Shown here piece after piece: positions 53,821 through 61,865 of a DNA stretch of 64,000 bases. Position 1 is the first letter of the stretch; each line of letters begins with the position of its first letter. The stretch spans positions 2,108,001-2,172,000 of the forward strand of contig NZ_CP022098.1 of assembly GCF_002305875.1 (NCBI RefSeq). Reading direction: 5' to 3'. The notes under the pieces were generated by a model. The model was not told where the DNA came from, did no database searches, and worked only from the letters and a program-made list of their open reading frames with translations. Origin of the DNA: Cystobacter fuscus (GTDB lineage: Bacteria; Myxococcota; Myxococcia; Myxococcales; Myxococcaceae). The translations under genes and the position numbers were made by a program.

Positions 53821-54756
53821 ATGACGAAGTGGCGTGTCGTGCTGGGGATCTCCGCCGCATCGTTGTTGATTCTCCCACTGGTGGGAGTCCTCCTGCTCTG
53901 GCACCGGGCCCCCGCTGAGCAGTTCGTCGAGGGATGGCGCGTCGCTGCCTGGTTGCCGCCCGCGGAGGCCCGTCAACGGCCGACCCTGCTCCAGCCATGT
54001 CAGGGGGATGAGCAGTGTGACCCTCCGCTCGTGTGTTTTCACGATCCGCGCTACCAGATGCGGAGATGCACGACCAGTGGATGCGAATCCGATCGGTGGT
54101 GCGCGCCCTATGGAAACGTCTGCCGTGCCATCCCCGTGCGTGGACGACGGATGGCCTTGCGCCAGTGTGTCTTCGTGGGCTCGCGCAAGGAGGGGGAACG
54201 ATGCATTCGGGATCCTTTGCCGGCCTCGAGGGAATGGGCCTGTGGGGAGGGACTCGTTTGCGCGGGTTCCGGCTGGTGCGGCCGGCGGTGTGTTCCTGGT
54301 GAGGAGGGAACGTGTTCCGAGGGCTTCTTCTGCGCTCGCGGAGACCCCGAGGGGCCCGTGTGTCTGCCCACGTGTGAGGGCCGTGTGTGTGCCGAGGACC
54401 AGGAGTGCGTTCGCCTGGAGGGCGGCGTGTCGGCGTGCCTCGTGGTTCTGGGTCACTCATGCCTCGGTGAGGCGCCTTGTCCCGACGGTAAGGTCTGCGA
54501 GACGGAGCCCTTCCTCACCCTGGTGGGGCGTGCCCAGGGCCAGTGCGTCCAGCCCTGTGGACACGAGGGGGAGGCGAGCTGTCCGGAAGATTCCGCGTGC
54601 GTCCAGGGCCGGTGCCGCCAACGCTGCTCCTTGTCGGGCCCCTCCCCGTGTGTGAACGAGTTCTGCGTGAGCACCGATGACGCGGGCAACGGTGTCTGCA
54701 TGTTCTCGCCGGAGCAATGGGACATGGACGCCGAGCCAACCCCGGAGGGTGGGTGA
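53821..54756 (+). CDS. Membrane-anchored cysteine-rich protein
   Basis: A 311-residue protein with an N-terminal signal-anchor helix (about 5-28; VVLGISAASLLILPLVGVLL) and a large exported domain holding roughly 34 cysteines in small modules: CQGDEQCDPPLVC, CTTSGCESDRWCAPYGNVC, CGEGLVCAGSGWCGRRC, CEGRVCAEDQEC, CGHEGEASCPEDSACVQGRC. The repeated C-x5-6-C-x-x-G-x-x-C spacing is common among secreted proteins of myxobacteria and is probably fully disulfide-bonded. No enzyme motif is seen; cell-surface adhesion or a structural role is possible. It is divergent from the nuclease-like toxin gene with 154 bases between, and its GC content is lower at the 5' end. Confidence 0.82.
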   Translation: MTKWRVVLGISAASLLILPLVGVLLLWHRAPAEQFVEGWRVAAWLPPAEARQRPTLLQPCQGDEQCDPPLVCFHDPRYQMRRCTTSGCESDRWCAPYGNVCRAIPVRGRRMALRQCVFVGSRKEGERCIRDPLPASREWACGEGLVCAGSGWCGRRCVPGEEGTCSEGFFCARGDPEGPVCLPTCEGRVCAEDQECVRLEGGVSACLVVLGHSCLGEAPCPDGKVCETEPFLTLVGRAQGQCVQPCGHEGEASCPEDSACVQGRCRQRCSLSGPSPCVNEFCVSTDDAGNGVCMFSPEQWDMDAEPTPEGG

Positions 54757-54819
54757 CCTGGCGCGAGACCTCCGTGCCCGCGTACCGGCGCCGGAGGTCG
54801 TGCACCGCGAAGCCAGTGA

Positions 54820-55314
54820 TTACTTGCTCTCGAGGACCCGGCTGATGCGCAGGATCTTGGCGGGGCCAGCGGGGCCGGCGCTCGCGCCGATGCCCAGGAT
54901 GGCCTCCACCTTGATGCCGGGGGCCGTGTGGGTCGCCTCCATCAGGCTGTCGCGCTTCTCCTGGCTGAGGCCCAGCGCGTTGAGGTCGAGGTCGGTGATC
55001 TGGAGCCCGTCCTCGTCGGGCTTGTCCACCCGGGTGGCGATGAAGGCCGGGCAGGGCGGGGCGATGCAGCGGATGCCACTGTCTCGGACGTAATAGGTGG
55101 CGCTCTGCTGGGTGGCGGCAGTCTCTGCCGCATTGCTCCCGGCCGACGGGGTGTCGGCGGGCGGCGTGGGAGTCTCGTTGGCGGGCTTGTCGGTCTGCGC
55201 GGGCGTTCCACCGGACTCGGAGGGCTGCGACGACGGGGGCGGCGCATTGCGGCTGCATCCAGCGAGCAGGCCCATGGCGAGGGTGGCGGCCAACAGCGGA
55301 CGGCGTGGGGTCAT
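54820..55314 (-). CDS. DUF6748-like lipoprotein
   Basis: A 164-residue lipoprotein. The signal peptide ends in MGLLAGC (Cys20). A Pro/Thr/Ser/Ala-rich linker (about 22-75) separates the anchor from a C-terminal domain of 85 residues that reads ATYYVRDSGIRCIAPPCPAF, LQITDLDLNALGLSQEKRDS and ILRISRVLES. The RC-x-x-PPCP segment is the mark of DUF6748 as I recall it, a small domain of unknown role frequent in myxobacterial lipoproteins. The ATG at 55314 starts the signal peptide. It is divergent from the metal-efflux operon across a 250-base region that contains the inverted repeat at 55430-55466. Confidence 0.82.
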   Translation of the reverse strand: MTPRRPLLAATLAMGLLAGCSRNAPPPSSQPSESGGTPAQTDKPANETPTPPADTPSAGSNAAETAATQQSATYYVRDSGIRCIAPPCPAFIATRVDKPDEDGLQITDLDLNALGLSQEKRDSLMEATHTAPGIKVEAILGIGASAGPAGPAKILRISRVLESK

Positions 55315-55429
55315 GTGTGAACTCCAGCAAGGGTCGCGCGCACTTTCGTCCCCTCCGTGGGCCGATGTCACTCCCGGTGTTCCCTCCCCCCACGCGCCCG
55401 GCACCAGGCGGTTCAAGAATCTTCAATGA

Positions 55430-55466
55430 AAGGATTTTGAAGTCCGGCCGGCACTTCAAGATCCTT
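55430..55466. promoter_or_regulatory. Inverted repeat upstream of the RND efflux operon
   Basis: AAGGATTTTGAAG (55430-55442) and CTTCAAGATCCTT (55454-55466) form an inverted repeat matching at 12 of 13 positions around an 11-base spacer holding CCGGCCGG. A third, direct copy of the arm, TTCAAGAATCTT, begins at 55412. The site lies about 100 bases before the first efflux gene and is AT-rich against a GC-rich background, as expected for a regulator-binding site. The regulator is not identified. Confidence 0.6.
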
Positions 55467-55564
55467 GCAGTGACTCCTTGGCCCAACCCCTCGGAATCAC
55501 TGGAAGTGGCGCGGGCACGCGGCTTGCCCAGGGACTCCTCCGAACCCCACCGGGAGTCCCTTTC

Positions 55565-56911
55565 GTGCGTCGTGTTCCACTGCTGCTCGTCTCCTGTCTG
55601 GTGCTCGGGGCCCCCCCCGCCCTCGCCCAGCCCGACTCCCCCACCGCCACATCAGCGTCCGCCGCCTCGTCCGCCTCCCTGTCGCTCGCCTCGCTGCCCG
55701 ACGAGAAGGGCCTGGCCTCGCTGCTGTGGGCGCACTCGCCCGAGTTCGCCACCGCCCGTGCCCGCCTCGCCGCCGCTCGCGCCGAGGTGGTGCGCGCGCG
55801 CCAGCTCCCCAATCCCGAGATGGATCTCTCCGTCGGAACCATCGCGGTGGGGCCCACCAACCCGCCGGGGCTGAATCGGCTGACGCAGGTGCCCAACGCG
55901 GGGGTGGGCATCTCGGAGCTCATCGAGTTGGGCAAGCGCGGCCCCCGTGGCGATGCGGCCCGGGCGGCCCTGGCCTCCACCGCGCTCGAGGTGCAGTCCG
56001 ACCTGCGCGAGCGCACCTATGACGTGCTGGAGCGCGCGGCGGAGGTGGCCACCTCCGAGGTGCGTCTGGCCGAGCTGGAGCGTCTGGCCGAGGACGCCAC
56101 GCGGCTGACGGAGCTGCAACGCGTCCGGGCGCAGCGGGGCGACACCGCGGGCCTGGACGTGGACCGGGCCACGCTGGAGGAGACGCAGCTCCAGGGACAG
56201 CTCGTCGAGGAGCACAGCCGGCTGGCCGCGGCGCTCCTAGCGTGCTCACAGACGGTGGGGTTGTCCTGCTCGCCCTTCGGCGGTCGCGAGGTCGCGAGCC
56301 AATTCCTCTCCTCGCGCCTGTCGCGTCCGCTCCCGCCCTCCGAGGTGGAACAGCGGCCCGATCTGCTCTCGCTGGAGGCCCAGCGGCGCGGCGCTCAATC
56401 CTCGCTCACGCTCGCCCGGCGGCGCTGGATTCCGGATCCCACCGTGCGTGTGGGCTACCTGCGCGACCAGTTCCTCATCTCCGGCAACCAGCGCGACTCA
56501 CTGGGTGTCAGCCTGTCCTTTCCCCTGCCCGTGTTCGATCATGGTCAGGCGGACGCGCTCGCCGCGAGCGCCCAGGCCGAGGCCTCCGCGCGGGCCCGCG
56601 TGCAGCTCACCGCCCAGGCCGAGCGCGACACCCAATCCCTCACCACCCAGCGCGACGCGGTGGCGGCCCGGCGCGAGCGCGTGCGCCAGCAGACGCTGCC
56701 CCTGGCCTCCTCGCTGGTGCAGCGGCTGGAGGCGGCGGTGAAGGCCGGAGGGGCCTCGCTGCAGGACCTGCTCCTCGCCCGGCGCACCTACGGCCAGCTC
56801 CTGCTGGATGCCGCCGACATCGACCTCTCCGCCTTCCGCCTCTCGCTGGACCTGGACCGCGTGCGCTCGGCCGGTCCCAAGCCGCCGCCGGAGCTCGGCG
56901 AGCACTTCTGA
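55565..56911 (+). CDS. Outer-membrane factor of an RND efflux system (CzcC/TolC type)
   Basis: A 448-residue TolC-family protein. It has a signal peptide (xRRVPLLLVSCLVLGAPPAL, cleaved near AQ) and two OEP repeats of long amphipathic helices with barrel strands: FATARARLAAARAEVVRARQ, LPNPEMDLSVGTIAVGPTNP, GISELIELGKRGPRGDAARA and the mirrored SLGVSLSFPLPVFDHGQADA. This is the pattern of CzcC-like outer-membrane channels for metal export. The GTG start at 55565 opens the signal peptide and has GGGAG nine bases upstream; a longer frame from 55478 lacks a signal. First gene of a three-gene operon; spacing to the adaptor gene is 37 bases. Confidence 0.9.
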   Translation: MRRVPLLLVSCLVLGAPPALAQPDSPTATSASAASSASLSLASLPDEKGLASLLWAHSPEFATARARLAAARAEVVRARQLPNPEMDLSVGTIAVGPTNPPGLNRLTQVPNAGVGISELIELGKRGPRGDAARAALASTALEVQSDLRERTYDVLERAAEVATSEVRLAELERLAEDATRLTELQRVRAQRGDTAGLDVDRATLEETQLQGQLVEEHSRLAAALLACSQTVGLSCSPFGGREVASQFLSSRLSRPLPPSEVEQRPDLLSLEAQRRGAQSSLTLARRRWIPDPTVRVGYLRDQFLISGNQRDSLGVSLSFPLPVFDHGQADALAASAQAEASARARVQLTAQAERDTQSLTTQRDAVAARRERVRQQTLPLASSLVQRLEAAVKAGGASLQDLLLARRTYGQLLLDAADIDLSAFRLSLDLDRVRSAGPKPPPELGEHF

Positions 56912-56948
56912 CCTCCTTCCCCACCCCTTTTCCCCTTCGGAGTCTTCC

Positions 56949-58118
56949 ATGACCGCATCCTCCTCCCGTTCTCCCCGCCGTCCCTTCTGGCTCGCCGCCG
57001 CCGGTCTCGGCGTGGGCGCCGCCGTCTCCGTGGGCCTGGTGCTCGGCCGCCCCTCGAACGCCGAGGCCGAGCCCACGCCCGTGTCCGGTCCCGTCGTCAA
57101 GGGCGAGAGCGTGCAACTGCCCCCGGAGGGGCCGCAGTGGCAGTACATCGAGCTCGCGGTGGCCGCGGAGGCATCCGCGCTCGCGCCGCTGCCCGCGCCC
57201 GGCCGCGTGGAGCTGGACGAGCGCCGCACCGCCTCCATGGGCGCGCCCCTGGCGGGCCGGGTGGATCAGGTGCGCGTGCGCATCGGTGACCGGGTGAAGG
57301 CGGGAGACCGGCTCTTCTCCGTGCGCTCGGCGGCCTACGCGGACCTGGATCGCGAGCAGAAGAGCGCCGAGACGGAGGTGGCGGACAAGCAGCGCGTGGC
57401 GGACCGGCTGCGCGAGCTGGTGAACCTGCAGGCCGCGCCGGAGAAGGAGCTGCTGGCCGCCGAGGCCGAGCTGCGCCAGGCGAGGCTGGCCCTGGAGGCG
57501 GCTCGGGCCAAGCGCGCCAGCCTCTCGGTGTCCGCCGAGGGCGACAACCTCTTCTGGGTGACGGCGCCGCGCGCGGGCACGGTGGTGGAGCTGGACGTGG
57601 TGTCCAACCAGGAGGTGACGCCGGAGCGCGACAAGCCGCTCGCGCGCATCTCGGACCTGAGCGAGGTGCTGGTCATCGCGGACATGCAGGAGTCGGACGC
57701 CTCGGACCTGCGCGAGGGCCAGCCGGCCATCGTCCGCACGCAGTCGGGTGGAGTGGAGCGGCGTGGCATGGTGGAGCGTGTCTCGGAGGTGGTGGACCCG
57801 CGGCGGCGCACGGTGGAGGTGCGGGTGCGGGTGGTGAACGAGGATCGGGTGCTGCGCCCCAACGCCTTCATGGAGGTGACGCCCGAGGCGCCCGCGGACG
57901 TGAGGCGCGTGCGCGTGCCGGCCAGCGCCGTGGTGACGGACGGGGCGCGCTCGGTCGTCTTCGTGGCGCGGGAGGCCGGACGGCTGGAGCGCGTGGCGGT
58001 GATGACGGGCCGCCGCCGGGACGGCGAGGTCGAACTGCGCGCCGGGTTGGAGACGGGCAGCCGCTACGTCGCCCGCGGCGCGCTGCTGCTGGAGAACACC
58101 ATCGAGCTGGCGGACTAG
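56949..58118 (+). CDS. RND efflux periplasmic adaptor subunit (CzcB/CusB type)
   Basis: A 389-residue membrane-fusion protein. A signal or anchor segment (about 12-35; FWLAAAGLGVGAAVSVGLVL) is followed by the lipoyl/biotinyl half-motifs APLAGRVDQVRVRIGDRVKA and APRAGTVVELDVVSNQEVTP flanking an alpha-hairpin (DLDREQKSAETEVADKQRVA to ALEAARAKRASL), then beta-barrel and membrane-proximal domains (VRVPASAVVTDGARSVVFVA). It links the outer-membrane channel to the pump. No N-terminal His- or Met-rich metal-binding stretch of the classic CzcB/CusB kind is seen, so the metal is unknown. It ends 21 bases before the pump gene. Confidence 0.92.
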   Translation: MTASSSRSPRRPFWLAAAGLGVGAAVSVGLVLGRPSNAEAEPTPVSGPVVKGESVQLPPEGPQWQYIELAVAAEASALAPLPAPGRVELDERRTASMGAPLAGRVDQVRVRIGDRVKAGDRLFSVRSAAYADLDREQKSAETEVADKQRVADRLRELVNLQAAPEKELLAAEAELRQARLALEAARAKRASLSVSAEGDNLFWVTAPRAGTVVELDVVSNQEVTPERDKPLARISDLSEVLVIADMQESDASDLREGQPAIVRTQSGGVERRGMVERVSEVVDPRRRTVEVRVRVVNEDRVLRPNAFMEVTPEAPADVRRVRVPASAVVTDGARSVVFVAREAGRLERVAVMTGRRRDGEVELRAGLETGSRYVARGALLLENTIELAD

Positions 58119-58139
58119 CCGCGGACCGGAGACGCATCC

Positions 58140-61100
58140 ATGTTCGACAAACTCGTAGACTTCTCACTCAAGAACCGGGCCGCGGTCCTCTTCTTCTCGG
58201 TGCTGGTGGCCATCTGGGGCTGGGTGAGCTTCCAGGGCCTCACCGTGGAGGCCTTTCCGGATCCCACGGACACGCAGGTGCAGGTGATTACCCTCTTTCC
58301 CGGCCAGCCCTCGGAAGAGGTGGAGCGGCAGATTGGCCTGCCGCTGGAGCGCGCGCTCAATGGCACTCCGGGTCTGAACCGGCTGCGCAACCTGTCGCTC
58401 TTCGGGCTGTCCTTCGTCACCCTCACCTTCAACGACGGGGTGGACGGACTGATGGCGCGCCAGCAGGTGCTGGAGCGGTTGCGTGAAGCGGAGCTGCCCG
58501 AGGGCATCACCCCGGAGCTGGGGCCCTACGCCACGCCCATTGGCGAGGTGTACCGCTACACGCTCAGCGGCGCGAAGGGGGATCCCATGAAGCTGCGCAC
58601 CCTGCAGGACTGGGTGGTGCGCCCGATGATGCTGCGGGTGAACGGCGTGGCGGACGTGGTGTCCATCGGTGGCCTGCTGCGCGAGGTGCACGTGCAGCCG
58701 GACCCGGCGCGTCTGGCCTCCTTCGGCCTGACGCTGGACGATCTGGAGAAGGCCCTCCAGGGCGGCAGCAAGAACGCCTCGGGCGGAGTCCTGGAGCGCG
58801 GCGCCGAGCAGCTCGTCATCCGCAGCCAGGGCCTCTTCTCCACGCTGGACGACATCCGCGACGTGCGCGTGGCCACGCATGACGGCACGCCCGTCTTCAT
58901 CAAGGACGTGGCGGAGGTGGCGGACGGCTGGGCCCCGCGCCAGGGCGTGGTGAGCCGTGGCACCAACCTCGACTCCGTGGAGGGCATCGTGCTGATGCGC
59001 CGCGGGGAGAATCCCTCCGATGTGCTCGCGCGCCTGCGCGACTCGGTGGGGGAGATCAACCACCGCCTGGAGCAGGACGGGGCGAAGGTGGAGCCGTTCT
59101 ATGATCGCACGGACCTGGTGAACACCACCCTCAAGACGGTGGGCCACAACCTGCTCGAGGGCGGCATCGTGGTGACGCTCGTCCTCTTCATCTTCCTGTT
59201 GGACCTGAGGGCGGCGCTGGTGGTGGGGACGCTGATTCCCCTCTCGCTGCTCAGCTCGTTCATCTACCTGAAGATGCGAGGCATGTCCGCCAACCTGTTG
59301 TCGCTGGGCGCGGTGGACTTCGGCGTCATCGTGGACGGCGGCGTGGTCATCATCGAGAGCATCCTGCTCAAGCTGGCGCTGGGCCACGGGCAGGGCCACG
59401 GGGCGCCGGGCGAGGAGGTGCCGGTGGAGGAGCGCATCCGCCAGGCCACCTCCCAGGTGGTGCGGCCCACGGTGTTCTCCATGCTCATCATCATCGCGGC
59501 CTATCTGCCCATCTTCATGCTGGAGCGGGTGGAGGGGCGCATCTTCAGCCCCATGGCCAACACGGTGGTGGCGGCGCTGGTGGGCGCGCTCGTCTTCTCG
59601 GTGACGCTGGTGCCGGTGCTCGCCTCGTTCGTCTATCGCAAGGGGGCCAGGCACAAGGAGAGCCCGGTGCTGAAGCTGGCCGAGCGCGCCTACGGCCCCA
59701 CGCTGAGGTTCGCCCTGAAGCGGCCCGCGCTGGTGCTGGGCGTGGCCACGGCGGGCCTGTTGGTGGCGGGGGTGATGGTGCCGCGGCTGGGCAGCGAGTT
59801 CCTCCCCGCGCTCAACGAGGGCAGCATCTACATGACCTTCAGCCTGCCCCCCAATGTCTCGCTCACCGAGGGCCGCAAGCTGGTGCCGCGCATCACCCAC
59901 CTCATCGAGCAGGCGCCGCAGGTGGAGCAGGTGCTCTCCGCCCTGGGCCGCCCCGAGGACGGCACGGACGCCAAGCTGGCCAACAACCTGGAGTTCTTCG
60001 TCAAGCTCAAGCCGCCGCACGAGTGGCCCAAGGAGACGCCCACGCTCGACGAGGTGATGGACGCGCTCAAGAGGCCCATCGACGGCATCCCCGGCCTGGA
60101 GGTGAACTTCAGCCAGCCCATCGGCGACAACGTCAACGAGAGCATCTCCGGCCAGCAGGGACAGATCGCCGTGAAGCTCTTCGGTGACGACCTGGCGGCG
60201 CTGCAGGAATTGGCGGAGAAGGTGAAGAACAGCATCTCCCATGTGGAGGGTGTGGCGGACCTGGGCCTGGTGAAGAGCGCGGCGGTGTTGCAGGTGCAGG
60301 TGACGCCGGACCGGGTGGCGCTCGCGCGCTACGGCATGGACATGGGCGAGTTCCAGCACGTGCTGCAGACGGCGCTCAGCGGCCAGCCGGTGAGCGAGTT
60401 CTGGGACGGTGAGCGGCGCTTCGACGTCGTCATGCGTCTGCCCTCCTCCAGCCGCGACGACGTGGAGAAGATCCGCAAGCTGCGCGTTCCGGTGGACGGT
60501 GGAGTGACGGTGCCGCTCGAGGCGCTGGCCCAGGTGGGCAACGGCCAGGGCCGCGCGTCCATCAATCGCGAGAATGGCCGGCGTTACATCGGCATCCGCA
60601 TGAACGTGCGTGGGCGCGACATGGGCTCGTTCGTGGAGGAGGCTCGCGCGAAGGTGGCCAGGGAAGTGCCCCTGCCCCAGGGTGTGGGCATCGAGTGGGG
60701 TGGCGAGTTCGAGAGCAAGGAGCGCGCGATGCACCGGCTGCTGACGGTGGTGCCGGTGGCGCTCGTGCTGACGCTGCTGCTGCTCTTCAAGGCGTTCAAC
60801 TCGTTTGGCCGCGCGGTCATCACGCTGCTGAACGTGCCCTTCGCGCTGATCGGGGGCGTCTTCGGCCTGTTCCTCGCGGGCATGCCGCTGTCGGTGGCGG
60901 CGGCGGTGGGCTTCATCGCGCTCATCGGCCAGGCGGCGCTCAACGGGGTGCTGGTGATGTCGGCCATCGCCGAGCGGCGCGAGGCGGGCGAGCCGCTGGA
61001 GTCCGCCATCCTCAACGGCGCGATGGAGCGCCTGCGGCCGGTGCTGATGACGGCGTCGCTGGCGGCGCTGGGCCTGGTGCCGGCGTGCTTGAGCCGGGGC

Positions 61101-61295
61101 ATTGGCTCGGAGACGCAGAAGCCGCTGGCGGTGGTGATCGTGGCGGGGACCATTTCCGCGTGCGTGCTGACGCTGGTGTTGCTGCCGGTGCTCTATCGCC
61201 TGTTCACCCAGTACACCGAGCGGCTGGTGGACAAGATGCCAGTGAGCTTCCTCAAGGTGGTGCCGTCGGCGGAGAAGATTCGCAAGGCGGGCTGA
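58140..61295 (+). CDS. CusA/CzcA family heavy-metal efflux RND transporter
   Basis: A 1051-residue inner-membrane pump of the HME-RND class. It has twelve membrane helices in the 1+5+1+5 layout with two large periplasmic loops. Helix 4 reads LGAVDFGVIVDGGVVIIES, carrying the two Asp residues of the proton relay (DFGxIVDGxVVxxE), a form closer to divalent-cation Czc/Cnr pumps than to the CusA Cu/Ag form. The N-terminus FDKLVDFSLKNRAAVLFFSV and SGQQGQIAVKLFGDD are typical. It exports metal ions through the adaptor and the CzcC-like channel encoded upstream in the same operon. Divalent Zn/Co/Ni/Cd is the likely cargo, but sequence alone cannot decide. Confidence 0.95.
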   Translation: MFDKLVDFSLKNRAAVLFFSVLVAIWGWVSFQGLTVEAFPDPTDTQVQVITLFPGQPSEEVERQIGLPLERALNGTPGLNRLRNLSLFGLSFVTLTFNDGVDGLMARQQVLERLREAELPEGITPELGPYATPIGEVYRYTLSGAKGDPMKLRTLQDWVVRPMMLRVNGVADVVSIGGLLREVHVQPDPARLASFGLTLDDLEKALQGGSKNASGGVLERGAEQLVIRSQGLFSTLDDIRDVRVATHDGTPVFIKDVAEVADGWAPRQGVVSRGTNLDSVEGIVLMRRGENPSDVLARLRDSVGEINHRLEQDGAKVEPFYDRTDLVNTTLKTVGHNLLEGGIVVTLVLFIFLLDLRAALVVGTLIPLSLLSSFIYLKMRGMSANLLSLGAVDFGVIVDGGVVIIESILLKLALGHGQGHGAPGEEVPVEERIRQATSQVVRPTVFSMLIIIAAYLPIFMLERVEGRIFSPMANTVVAALVGALVFSVTLVPVLASFVYRKGARHKESPVLKLAERAYGPTLRFALKRPALVLGVATAGLLVAGVMVPRLGSEFLPALNEGSIYMTFSLPPNVSLTEGRKLVPRITHLIEQAPQVEQVLSALGRPEDGTDAKLANNLEFFVKLKPPHEWPKETPTLDEVMDALKRPIDGIPGLEVNFSQPIGDNVNESISGQQGQIAVKLFGDDLAALQELAEKVKNSISHVEGVADLGLVKSAAVLQVQVTPDRVALARYGMDMGEFQHVLQTALSGQPVSEFWDGERRFDVVMRLPSSSRDDVEKIRKLRVPVDGGVTVPLEALAQVGNGQGRASINRENGRRYIGIRMNVRGRDMGSFVEEARAKVAREVPLPQGVGIEWGGEFESKERAMHRLLTVVPVALVLTLLLLFKAFNSFGRAVITLLNVPFALIGGVFGLFLAGMPLSVAAAVGFIALIGQAALNGVLVMSAIAERREAGEPLESAILNGAMERLRPVLMTASLAALGLVPACLSRGIGSETQKPLAVVIVAGTISACVLTLVLLPVLYRLFTQYTERLVDKMPVSFLKVVPSAEKIRKAG

Positions 61296-61542
61296 GTCGG
61301 CCTCCTCGGCGCGACGCAGAGGGGTGCACGATTGCCGCGCGGGTCATGCACCCCGCCTCTCTTTCTCTCTGGCCAGATGACCGGCTGGGCGTGGAGGGCT
61401 CCCTGGGGGTGCTCCGAATTCGCTCGGAAATGGTTCCGAAAATCTGGGAGGAAACTCCGACTCTCAAGAATCGATAACCAATTTATCAAGCAGTTGGATT
61501 CGAACCCCAGCTTCGGCCCCGAGCGGGCCCAAGGAAAATCAC

Positions 61543-61764
61543 ATGTCCTCTCTGTCCTCTATCGTGAATTCGACCCAGGGTGCCATGGGCGGTCTGAGCG
61601 CTGCCCAGAACCAGATGCTCGCGACCGCTCCCGCCGAGATGAAGCCCTTCCTGGAGGCCCAGATGAAGATGCAGAAGGAGCAGGAGCTCAACCAGTTCAT
61701 CACGCAGATGATGAAGCAGCTGCACGAGATGGGCATGTCCGTCCTCAAGAACATCGGCGGCTGA
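61543..61764 (+). CDS. Small helical protein, unknown function
   Basis: A 73-residue protein rich in Met, Gln, Lys and Glu. It reads MSSLSSIVNSTQGAMGGLSA then a long helix (MKPFLEAQMKMQKEQELNQF and MMKQLHEMGMSVL). AAGGA lies seven bases before the ATG, and the codon pattern (G/C in third position) supports a real gene although it is short. No signal peptide or membrane segment is present. A Gly/Ser-rich start followed by an amphipathic Met-rich helix is reminiscent of small secreted or needle-like subunits, but no secretion genes are nearby. The 247 bases upstream hold no other gene and no promoter I can name. Confidence 0.7.
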   Translation: MSSLSSIVNSTQGAMGGLSAAQNQMLATAPAEMKPFLEAQMKMQKEQELNQFITQMMKQLHEMGMSVLKNIGG

Positions 61765-61865
61765 TTCCCGCTCCTCGAGCGGCTCATCCGCACCGGCCTC
61801 GCGCGGTCCTCCGATGAGGGGGACGCGGCGCGGGGCCGGTCGTCGTTCGTGGGGGAGGGACCCGC

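Noticed and set aside
58164-60734. An 856-codon minus-strand open frame
   Set aside because: Antisense of the RND pump gene; His/Arg/Gln-rich low-complexity translation without motifs.
61485-61500. GGATTCGAACCCC, resembling a tRNA T-arm
   Set aside because: The T-stem does not pair fully, and no D-arm, anticodon arm or acceptor stem can be built on either strand around it.
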